The notes under the pieces: model-generated | The model's database searches: none | The model's input: only the letters and a program-made list of their open reading frames with translations | Told to the model about the DNA's origin: nothing | Program-made: the position numbers and the translations under genes | Part shown: piece by piece, positions 55,615 through 64,000 of the stretch | How positions within the stretch are numbered: position 1 is the stretch's first letter | Layout: each line of letters starts with the position of its first letter | Origin: Axinella damicornis | Taxonomy: Eukaryota; Porifera; Demospongiae; Axinellida; Axinellidae | Length of the DNA: 64,000 nucleotides | Direction: 5' to 3' | Assembly (NCBI GenBank): GCA_963931865.1 | Contig: OZ007516.1 | Span: 9,796,464-9,860,463, forward strand

Positions 55615-57204
55615 CTTAAAACCCCTTCAAAAGAACAAACTAACCCCAAAAGGACTTGACAAAGAAACAAAAGAGCAGCCTCCCTCCATGAAAAACAAAA
55701 GACTTGAAATAATAACAAGCTTACCAATGCAGCCTCCCTCCAAAAAAGATATAATTATTAAGAATCAACGAAAGAAAAAATAGATGAAAGAAAAAACCCC
55801 TCTGTGACAGGTCAGACACCGATCTAAATAACATCTCAGCATGCATGTCTGTGAAAGCATTAGTCCATGTAGCAAGAGCATAGATGGAACGTCATCATCA
55901 TATCTGTCGAAACCTTCACTCATGATGCATGGTTGCTAGCTACATACCCTGATAGCCTTACGCGCAAGTTCGACAGTGCAAGCCCTCCGATCCAACAAAG
56001 AGCCAATTTTTTCTGTGCAAAGGTTGCTGATCTCTTCTATGTTGTTGTGAGATGATGAACTTGACACTGCCTATAGCAGCTATATAATAATAGCCACTGA
56101 TCACTCACTGGGCCTGCTAGGTATAGGCTATATAGCATAGGCCGGGAGTCGAGAATCGGTATGTACGGAGTGGCCCAGACTCGTACTCGAATTGGAGGCA
56201 AACATTCAGACCCCAGTCTGCAAGCGATCCCGACTTCCCGCCAAAACTTGGTACAAATCCACCCAGCCGGCCGGCTATTTCCGGTTGCGCGCCAGAGGAC
56301 TTTGAACCTTGCTAAGCTACCACTGCACTGTACTTAGTGTGCAAGCTGACGAGAGTTCGTATTCGTCCGTTACCTCTTCCGGTAGTATTCGTCATGAACT
56401 CGGAGTTATGCGATTTCCGTGTAACGAAAATAGCCGTGTCAGACGGAGCAGATTCATAGGCACCGGTACCGATCACTGTTCGAAGTTCGTATATAGAATC
56501 TGATGTGTTCATGCGAACGACTTATCCGTGTATCTCTGGTGGTCAAGAGTCTATTTAGCTATCAAGACAGTTGAGACTGCTCCCGTCTTTGTGTGAGAGC
56601 GCTGTCTAGCTTGAAGCGTCTCATGATGGTCAGATTCAAGCGACCTGCGCCAGATAAAAGCCCCATCTCTGTACTTTCAGAAAATAGCCACATCATGGCC
56701 ATCAATCATATGGAGCCTCTGAAGTCAACTATGTTTCATGAATTTGGTTTGCGTTGGGTCAATAATCTTAATATATTTTTCATGCTGCCATATCTCGAGA
56801 ACGCTAGCTACATGGACATGAGAGTTGCACCACTGACAAATATTGAGGTTTATAAAGATGTGTGGAAGTATTGTTATAATCTCATCAGCTTTGGATCTAT
56901 GCGTAGCTGCACTCATGGATTTAGTTCTCACTGGAGATGTTGTGCAGCTACATGACTACATGTACATCTCCTGAAGACCTAGTGCCTCACTAGTACTGAA
57001 CTATCAACATGGCAGTCTGACGTTTCGAGATTTGTGCCTGTGAAAGTTACACTTCATACTATCTAGTGTATAGGCTGCATGCATCCAACCGAACAATGAT
57101 TATAATTATGTAAAGGGTAATAGTTAAGTTTGAACATTATAATAATTCACTATAATTGTACACTGATTGGGTAGATAAGTGGTTTACTAAGAGCATGTGT
57201 GTGC
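55615..57204. other. No confident gene
   Basis: A plus-strand open frame of 120 codons at 56593-56955 includes a basic start and LNIFFMLPYLENASYMDM but no recognised domain. The 56309-56512 interval is open on both strands and is not supported as a gene. Confidence 0.35.
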
Positions 57205-57340
57205 CTATAGGGTGCTGCTCCGTGATTGCGTCCGCTTCAACTGCTTGATCCCCGATTGCGTCCACTTCAGCTGCATGCTGCTCCCCGATTGCGACCACTT
57301 CAACTACTGCTCCACAATTGCATCCGCTTTGACGGGTTGA
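57205..57340. repeat. Imperfect minisatellite, about 33-bp unit
   Basis: Four copies of a unit like CTGCTCCGTGATTGCGTCCGC with the following CTTCAACTG. Its minus-strand translation is a short Glu/Ala/Ile repeat and is not taken as a gene. Confidence 0.7.
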
Positions 57341-58516
57341 TAGCAAAGTATACTCTTACTGAAAATGACCCCTGTAGTGTCACGTCTGCATCATTCCTAT
57401 AATTATGGCCATGTTCTGTGTGTGTGTGTGTGTGTAGTCCAAACTGGAGCTATAGGTCAGATGTGGACAATTGTAGCATTAATTCCGCTCTACCTGAAGG
57501 TCTTTGAGCTGATGATTTATGCTGCATGTGTGAGGTTGTTAACCTGCATGCAAAAGTCCCCCAACTCAGATCGATCAATGGGGTGCATGCCCACGGTCAT
57601 GACATCCATATATCATATGACATGGAATTTCTCCATGCACAATTGCACATGCACTGATTGTGAAATAATATTATAATGGGCTACAGTGAGTTTTAACAAG
57701 CATGCCATACAGATGTAACAGGAGAATCATGGTCTACAGTCCTCAAGTCTAAATCAAGCTATGTCTGGAACCTCATCTTTGACCAAGAAACTTTTGGTAT
57801 CTCTAATGTGCTTGCACCAGTCATCCCATTCTGAACTGAAGACTGGTAACCTGCAGTATAAACAGAAGCATGATTATTAATATCAGTACCACAGTAACGT
57901 GAATGCGATCTACTTTCTGATAACATAGTTGCACATTATTTTTAACTTAAGCACAGCTCACACTATATGAATAATTCCGTTTGATGTGATGAGGTAACTA
58001 TAATCATGCCATAATTCCCTGCCCGCAGGTATCTAAGTTGGCAGGTTACTAAGTTGTCAGTTAGACACCTAGTGCTCTAATGAGCATGGTTAAGGTAGGA
58101 AGCACGGCATCGGCGAAATCGCGCAATTTTGCTCATGAATAATTAATGAGATGACATCACTCGCATACGGTTATTTAGAGTTATTCATCTGTTTACGTTT
58201 TCACATGGCGGCAACCGGAATAAACAAGGGGGGCTTCTCTCTTTGATGCGGCTAGCGGCCCTTTCAAGTTTCAAATCGGTACTCTGATGTGGCCGTGCGG
58301 TACCTTGAAGATTTGTTGTTGTTTTTTTTTTGTTGTTGTTTTTTTAAGTAAAGAGCTATTCTGGCTTATTGAATGTAGCGATTGGCTATCTGAGTGTGAA
58401 TAGCTAGGTGGAGTGAGCAGGAATGTTTGTGGGTCTGCTGAAGTGGCCGAAGAACAGCCTGGAAAGTGAACAGCCTCCGACAGCTCCCTGGCCAAGGTAC
58501 TCTAGAGAGTTGACCT
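57341..58516. other. No confident gene
   Basis: A short (GT)n lies near 57418-57434 and (TTG)n/T runs near 58313-58345. DNA around 58080-58260, with TCATGAATAATTAATGAG and a CACATGGCGGCAACCGG patch, resembles an animal promoter region but no coding start is convincing. Confidence 0.3.
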
Positions 58517-59071
58517 TTAGGCATTACAGGCCCCGCCCATTTTCGTGTTAGGGCGAATTTGGCTGGTTTGGTAGCTGGACTGGGCTGGTGAGAGGGAGTA
58601 GATGCGTGGCCAAAACTCTGTAACCGAGAGGTGAACGTGGAAAAGCATCCCTAGTTTAGCAGGGGGTAGGTTGACCTTTTGGAAACTGGCCTTGGCTTGA
58701 GTCGGTTTTAGTTGGTGTGCGTGGAATTTTTTTTGAAAGCCTAGGGTAGCCAAACCTCTGTTTTTGAGGGTGGCAGTGAGTTTTGGGCTGTAGCCTGCAA
58801 GTAAGGAGAGCAGGTGGTAAATCCATCCGTAGTTTTTGGGCCTGTTTTGTGTGTGTATTGATGATGGGGTCAGAGTGTGGGTGGGGCCTTGGAGAGGGTC
58901 CAAATTTTCAGTTTCGTAGAGGGCCTTAAAATTGAGTTTTAGGGCATTTTCAAGCAGAGGGAGCAGTTTGATGCAAAGTATTGCTGAAACTTGTGTACGC
59001 TTTGATGCTGCCCATTTATCCATCAACTTGGTTTCGGAGATCGCGGTACCCATGTTTACTACCTTAAACAA
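58517..59071 (-). CDS. Uncharacterised 184-codon open frame
   Basis: Starts MFKVVNMGTAISETKLMDKW on the minus strand and ends KMGGACNA. It is rich in Lys, Leu and Pro, with no cysteine pattern, signal peptide or clear membrane segment. Length is above chance for this AT-rich window, and no repeat explains it, but no family is recognised and splice context is absent. It could be a spurious frame or an exon of a lineage-specific gene. Confidence 0.3.
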   Translation of the reverse strand: MFKVVNMGTAISETKLMDKWAASKRTQVSAILCIKLLPLLENALKLNFKALYETENLDPLQGPTHTLTPSSIHTQNRPKNYGWIYHLLSLLAGYSPKLTATLKNRGLATLGFQKKFHAHQLKPTQAKASFQKVNLPPAKLGMLFHVHLSVTEFWPRIYSLSPAQSSYQTSQIRPNTKMGGACNA

Positions 59072-59379
59072 ACCACAAAGGTATGCAATTACAAAGTGTA
59101 CATCACAGAAGAGTGTACATGGCTATGTCCAGCATCATGCACCCCTTCCCCTTCATCTATGCATGCACAAACAGTGCCTTTGTTTTTTCGGGTGGGGTGG
59201 GGCCTGGGCACAAGGCTAAACATTGATACATTCACAAACCTGGTTAAACCCAAGCACTCGAGGTTGTACCCACGTCATGTTAACTTCTTGGTTCAACTCG
59301 TCAATAGTTCCTGAGTAGTAAAAATGATTTTACACAAGTGTCAGCACAATGTGAGGCTACTATTTGGTGCATATTAAAG
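59072..59379. other. Single hairpin-MITE end only
   Basis: GGGGTGGGGCCTGGGCACAAGGCTA (59194-59218) looks like one right-hand end of the TAGCCTCG family without a partner. No gene seen. Confidence 0.4.
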
Positions 59380-59975
59380 TCAACGAAATTGGCAGGGGAC
59401 TTTAGTCCCTGGTCTGGTAACTAGTTCAAGACTCTGACCATCGAGGAGGAGATCTGGTATCGGATGGTGAAACTGTCTTTTGCGGGAAATATGCATGAAC
59501 TTGCATTTGGAAACATTAAACTGTAAATAGTTATTTGAAACCCAGTTATTAATGTCTCGTTGTAGTGTTGCGAAGTCTTCAGGTCCGTCAATAGCTCTGT
59601 AAAGTAGCATGTCATCAGCGTATAGAACTAAGCTAGTTCCTTCAGAGAGGGGGACTCTTGCAACATCATCGATATAGATTAGGAAGAGAAGTGGTCCCAG
59701 GACTGAACCCTGGGGTACCCCTGAAATCACTGGAATTGTTTCTGAGTCTTCACCACCAATCACTACCTTCTGGCACCTGGCTGTTAGGTAGCTACATACC
59801 CATCTCAGAATGAGTGGGCTTACATTAAGCTGTTGGAGCTTGTCAATCAGTTGTCTGTGCGGAACGGAATCAAAAGCTTTCCTCAGGTCAAAGAAAACTG
59901 AACCAATGTCCCTGCCTGCTTCCAGCTGTGTGAACCAATTGTAAGTAGTTGCTATCAGCGCAGTGTCGTAGACAT
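59380..59975 (-). pseudogene. LINE reverse transcriptase fragment
   Basis: Open on the minus strand for about 195 codons: TTYNWFTQLEAGRDIGSV, then FFDLRKAFDSVPHRQL (catalytic Asp), SGVPQGSVLGPLLFLIYIDD and LVLYADDMLLYRA (YADD at 59611-59622). The 5' part is cut off abruptly at about 59975 and the 3' end at about 59385. It differs from both other LINEs here. It is a truncated insertion, so not functional on its own. Confidence 0.88.
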
Positions 59976-59979
59976 TTAC

Positions 59980-60034
59980 GAGCTATTGACAGACCTGAAG
60001 ACTTTGCAACACTACAACGAGACATTAATGCAGT
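59980..60034 (+). pseudogene. Inverted piece of the same RT
   Basis: Plus-strand reading RAIDRPEDFATLQRDINA matches the minus-strand RAIDGPEDFATLQRDINN just 380 bp to the left. A small piece of the RT is thus duplicated in opposite orientation at the 5' edge of the truncated copy. Confidence 0.75.
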
Positions 60035-60610
60035 CGTTTCAAACTCCTTCCCTTCCTTCCGCTATCTACGTCACTAGGCGCTCCTGTTGAGACGCTTGCT
60101 TAGCTATGAAGCAGATCAATCAACTACATCATCGACAGGATACCACAACCAGTCAATTAGGTTCTGCAGAATTAATTCAACTTCCGTTCTCCGATTTAAG
60201 GTTACGGGTACCCACGTATACCGTGCAATAACAGCAACTACATTCATGCACCCATGCCAATTCTTACGCCGCCTAGGAACAAAGTTGGTGCTGGACTCGA
60301 ACCTATTCAGACCCGCCTACTGCTTGAAATACGAACTTCCTGGAGAGGCGTGGCCACCTTGACACTTTGGCCCCTCCCACATACTTGTGTAAATTCTGAA
60401 CGCATGCGACAGACCATTCTCGTTGTGTGCAGAACTGCACCTTCAGCTTCAGGTCGCAGCTAGAAGACATGAAAGTCTAGTGACAGAGCTATAAATGGAC
60501 ACGTACAAGTAATTCGCCGAGCATCTCAGGCTAGGGATCAAAGTACACTGGGAAAATGGCGCTCAACAACGGGTGAGGCGACGACTTATGGAGTGCCGTT
60601 TGTGTCAAAA
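60035..60610. other. No gene seen
   Basis: Two overlapping open frames (60087-60463) are unsupported. The stretch leads into the 20-bp tandem array. Confidence 0.35.
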
Positions 60611-60649
60611 CCTACGTTGCAGGCGATTCTGTAGTGCGGGATCGATATT

Positions 60650-61112
60650 TAGTAGTGCGGGATCGTAAATGTCTACGACATTTAGTAAACATCGACGATA
60701 TATAGTAAACATCGACGACATTAATTTTAGTAAACATCGACGACATTTACTAAACATCGATGACATTAACTAAACATCGATGACATTTACTAAACATCGA
60801 CGACATTTACTAAATATCGATGACATTTACTAAACATCGATGACATTTACTAAACATCGACGACATTTACTAAACATCGACGACATTTACTAAATATCGA
60901 TGACATTTACTAAACATCGATGACATTTACTAAACATCGATGACATTTACTAAACATCGATGACATTTACTAAACATCGACGACATTTACTAAATATCGA
61001 TGACATTTACTAAACATCGATGACATTTACTAAACATCGATGACATTTACTAAACATCGATGACATTTACTAAACATCGACGACATTTACTAAACATCGA
61101 CGACATTTACAA
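60650..61112. repeat. 20-bp minisatellite directly upstream of a LINE
   Basis: Unit ACTAAACATCGATGACATTT, about 22 copies, alternating mainly at one position (CGACG versus CGATG) and at AAACATC/AAATATC. The array stops about 16 bp before the first in-frame ATG of LINE ORF1 (61129). Confidence 0.95.
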
Positions 61113-61128
61113 TGACCCACCAAGCATG

Positions 61129-61868
61129 TTGACACAGATGGCCCACATGGCCCACATGATTGACAAGATGCAGGCCTCAATAGAAACACTAAGTCAAGAG
61201 GTGAAGGACCAAGAGACTCGTCACAAGAATACTACCAAAGAACTGCGGCAAACAATACAACAGCAAAATGCAAGAATAGAGGAGCTTGAAAAGCAAGTCA
61301 ACACTGGAGAAACTGTGGACGCCCAACCTAACCGACAGGATGAGATGATAAGCCTTCACCGTAAGGTGGAAGCAATGGCAACCACTGTAACGAATCAACA
61401 GAAAGTGCTTGAGATAAGTGAGAGATCCAGCAGAGCCCAGAATATCATCATAGTGGGTCTGCAAGAGGAGAAAGAGAACGAAAACATCGGTGATAAAGTG
61501 CAGCACCTCCTTAAGGATATAGGCTCGATCTGCAGGACATCACTATCGCAAATGCCAGGAGGCTTGGAAAGACAAGGCAGAACCTGCAGCAGAACCCACG
61601 TGCCATCCTAGCTCAACTGGGGTCCAGGAGTGAGAAAGAAAGAGTAATGAAAAGCAGAGCGAAGCTGTCTGGATCAAGAATCTTCATCAACAATGACTTG
61701 ACTCCGGATCAACAGAAGGCAGAAAAGAAACTTCGTGATTCCAGAAGTAAGCTCAGAAAGTTGCCAGAGTATGCTAACAAAAAGATCACGATTTATCGAG
61801 GAAAACTTCACGTGGACCGTGAACCCATCTCTGACGTGCTCCTCCAGGATCTGCTGGACTCCGCATAG
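61129..61868 (+). pseudogene. LINE ORF1 (coiled-coil RNA-binding type)
   Basis: From MLTQMAHMAHMIDKM, a long heptad region (QQNARIEELEKQV; LHRKVEAMATTVTNQ) and NIIIVGLQEEKEN, which resembles the RRM-like start of L1-type ORF1 proteins. A one-base loss near 61525 shifts frame. The other frame continues ANARRLGKTRQN, LSGSRIFINNDLTPDQQ and ends in LLDSA-TAG at 61866-61868. ORF1 proteins coat the element RNA. Confidence 0.75.
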
Positions 61869-62774
61869 GAGCCAGGCCAGGAGGTCCATCAGCAAATAAC
61901 TATCTGCTCATGGAATGTCAATGGCCTCACTGTCAACAAACTGATTAGTTTATCTGAGATAATCAACAGATATGATATCATTTTTCTTTGCAAAACGTGG
62001 CTAAAACCCAATTACCCTTTCAATCTCAACCTTCAAGGTTACAAATCATATTCGGTGTGCCGTTCACAGAGGAATCAAAAAGCAAAAAGAGGCTCCGGTG
62101 GTTTATTTTGTTACATTAAAGAAGAGATTACAAATGGGATTGATCGAGTAAATACTGTATCCCATTCTGAAGATAGACTTTGGTTAAAGCTAGGTTCCCA
62201 GTTTTTCGGGCTTGAGCAGAGTATCTTTCTATGTCTTACATACATCACCCCTGAAAACTCCTGTCACCAATCATCAAGAAACAATCTTTGGAACCTAATT
62301 CGACATGAAATTGCTGACTTCTCTTCAGAAGGCCATATAATGCTGATAGGGGACTTTAATGCACGGACAGGATCACTTCCAGACTATGTAAGTTTTGATT
62401 CAAATGACCATATACCTTTTCCTCCAGACTACATTGTGGATACAGAGCTTCCACGCTCTTCTAAGGATAGCATGTGCAATAACTATGGTAGAGAGCTCCT
62501 GGACTTATGTAAAGCCAGCAATCTTAGGATGACTAATGGGCGTTTTGGGGAAGATAGGGGAATTGGATCCTTCACATGTTTCACTTCCTGTGGGCAAAGC
62601 ACCGTTGATTACCATATTCTTTCTGAGTCGCTTTTGGGCCGGATAAAGAACTTTGTAGTTGAGCCGCCCTCTGACATCTCCGATCACTGCCCCTTAATAA
62701 CCACCTTATACGAGAGCAGCTATTCCACTCATGAATTTGTAAAATTAATGAAACTCTTCGTCAGTACTCCTTGA
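61869..62774 (+). pseudogene. LINE endonuclease domain
   Basis: In the same frame as the end of ORF1, separated from it only by TAG. Motifs: ICSWNVNGLT, IIFLCKTWL (the Glu of the usual ETW is Lys here), IMLIGDFNARTG, STVDYHILS and DISDHCPL. Glu-to-Lys at a catalytic metal-binding site should cripple nicking. No in-frame ATG is near the start. The frame ends at TGA 62772-62774, with a frameshift to the RT frame. Confidence 0.82.
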
Positions 62775-62781
62775 GGATATA

Positions 62782-64000
62782 ATGCTCCGAGAAACCCCTG
62801 GTTATATTGACCAACCTCCATCCCCCCCAACAAAATACTGCTGGACTCCCGAGTCAGATAAGGAAGTGACTGCAGTGTTTACGTCCTTGGATTTTAGACA
62901 ATCTCTTACCCATCTTACAACAGGAATCCAATCCAATTCTGTGGACCAAAATATTTCCCAATTCACTAACCTACTACAGACAAAGTTATCAGAATGTCCC
63001 TCCCTCACTCCAAAGAGGAAACGGAAACCAAACAAGTTTCCAAGAAATGCCTGGTTTGACGGCGAGTGCAAAGAGCTGAAGAGGAAAGTAAAGAAAGCTG
63101 GCAAAGATCTGAAGAAAACCCCCAACACAGATGTTATCAGGCAACAGTTCTGGGCACTGAGAAAGCAGTTGAAGACCCTCACCCGCAAGAAAAAAAGGCA
63201 GGCAACTCGTGACATTCATAAGAAGCTCGAGGATTTCAGAACCAAGAACCCACGTGCATTCTGGCAGTATCTTAAGAAAACTTCTGACCTTGATAAGGTT
63301 GAGACAATCCATATCCCCCTAGACAGGATGACAGATCATTTCAGAGGTCTGAACGATGGGCCTCTCCCAAGCCCCCTCGTAAGTGCCATCCCAGGACACG
63401 AATTTAATGAAGTGACGGATGATGAGATATCGGTAGAGGAGGTGAAGAGTGCCATCAATAGGCTAAAGAAACACAAAGCACCAGGAATTGACGCGTTGGG
63501 ATCCCCAGTCTACAAATCTTTCACAGAGCCTTTAATTAACCATTTAACTGGTCTGTTTAACCAGGTGCTGAGATCAGGAGCCTACCCTAATGCTTGGGCT
63601 GTGGGAGTGATCAAACCAATTTTCAAGAACGGAATCAGGTCTGACCCTAGCAATTACTGAGGAATCACCCTTCTGAACGTGATGGCTAAGCTGTTCTCGG
63701 CTATTGTCAATAGCAGACTGGAGTGGTGGGCAGAAACTAACAATGTTTTGAGTGTCACCCAATTTGGCTTTAGAAAGAACCACAGAACAACCGATCCTAT
63801 TTTCATCATTAACTCCTTGATCCAGCTCTATAAAAAAAGAAAGAAAACACTCTTTGCCTGTTTCATTGACTTCAAGAAGGCGTTTGACTCCATTAATCAT
63901 TCCCTCTTATGGAGAAAACTAGCTAACCTGGGATGCAGTACAACTATCTTAACAATTCTTCAAAACATGTACAGGAATGCAACATCAGTGGTATGCCTAG
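62782..64000 (+). pseudogene. LINE reverse transcriptase, 3' end outside window
   Basis: After a basic connector (LKRKVKKAGKDLKK), the RT starts with KHKAPGIDALGSPVYK and AWAVGVIKPIFK. A TGA at 63658-63660 precedes GITLLNVMAKLF; Arg is usual at that position. Then TQFGFRKNHRTTDPIF and CFIDFKKAFDSINHSLLW (catalytic Asp) and on to the edge. The YxDD motif lies beyond 64000. The single stop makes this copy inactive unless read through. Confidence 0.88.

Larger units (their letters stand above)
61129..64000 (+). mobile_element. Second LINE, 5' region to reverse transcriptase, cut by window end
   Basis: Order: coiled-coil ORF1, endonuclease, reverse transcriptase. It is on the plus strand, begins next to the minisatellite and is incomplete at 64000. 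Few lesions: one frameshift in ORF1, one near 62775 and a CGA-to-TGA type stop at 63658. The clade is not assigned; it is not the CR1-like element of 45.7-49.3 kb. Confidence 0.85.

Noticed and set aside
56309..56512. Overlapping open frames on both strands
   Set aside because: Being open on both strands without domains or splice signals is weak evidence; neither is supported.
60650..61112. CRISPR-like array of short repeats
   Set aside because: Units abut with no spacers and differ by point changes; it is a minisatellite in a eukaryotic genome.

Overview
This is a eukaryotic, metazoan-type window. Coding sequence is sparse and split by GT-AG introns. Animal-specific domains are present: a Src-family tyrosine kinase, CUB, EGF and laminin-G-like domains, C2H2 fingers and a C1 domain. 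Much of the rest is AT-rich DNA full of microsatellites and transposons. Short introns, abundant agctagct-type simple DNA and the transposon mix suggest a marine invertebrate, most likely a demosponge. That assignment is inference, because no rRNA, mitochondrial gene or other species marker is present.

Layout. 0-2.1 kb: minisatellite, (CA)n and a mariner-like MITE. 2.1-3.6 kb: decayed Src-family kinase. 3.86-6.12 kb: LTR retrotransposon with gag and protease only, itself split by a 597-bp Mutator-type insertion. 6.6-7.7 kb: betaine-homocysteine methyltransferase-like pseudogene. 9.3 kb: 264-bp hairpin. 10.35-15.86 kb: the best host-gene candidate, five phase-compatible exons encoding a small protein with two membrane segments. 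14.6-15.6 kb, minus strand: retrovirus-type integrase gene remnant whose intron is filled by a minisatellite. 16.17-24.07 kb: one 7.9-kb insertion bounded by CAGTGGCGGAT-type termini and a CTGTC target duplication, carrying nested MITEs.

24.8-26.2 kb: CUB-EGF gene remnant. 28.2-30.5 kb, minus strand: EGF/laminin-G-like remnant. 32.0 kb: short CAGTGGCGGAT element. 32.87-35.60 kb, minus strand: a second gag-protease-only LTR element. 37.19-39.63 kb: another CAGTGGCGGAT element with a possible transposase first exon and a small spliced secreted-protein candidate. 41.89-42.62 kb: element with perfect 73-bp terminal repeats and a perfect 9-bp target duplication. 42.94-43.64 kb: second mariner-like MITE. 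43.93-44.06 kb: perfect 132-bp palindrome. 45.67-49.26 kb, minus strand: nearly full-length CR1-like LINE with PHD finger, 2A-like motif, endonuclease and reverse transcriptase. 52.4-52.9 kb: C2H2 finger coding pieces facing opposite ways. 53.5-54.4 kb: decayed C1-domain gene. 59.4-60.0 kb: LINE RT fragment with an inverted extra piece. 60.65-64 kb: a second LINE entering from a 20-bp tandem array and running off the window.

No operon-like cooperation is visible. The theme is transposon biology. The most distinctive signal is a family of near-perfect hairpin MITEs (about 85-110 bp, two longer copies) whose ends read TAG[C/T]CTCG. Several have exact 9-bp target duplications, and their termini resemble those of the larger 41.89-kb element. 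Most recognisable coding sequences carry stops or frameshifts, so this is largely a graveyard of retroelements and gene copies around one or two plausible live genes.
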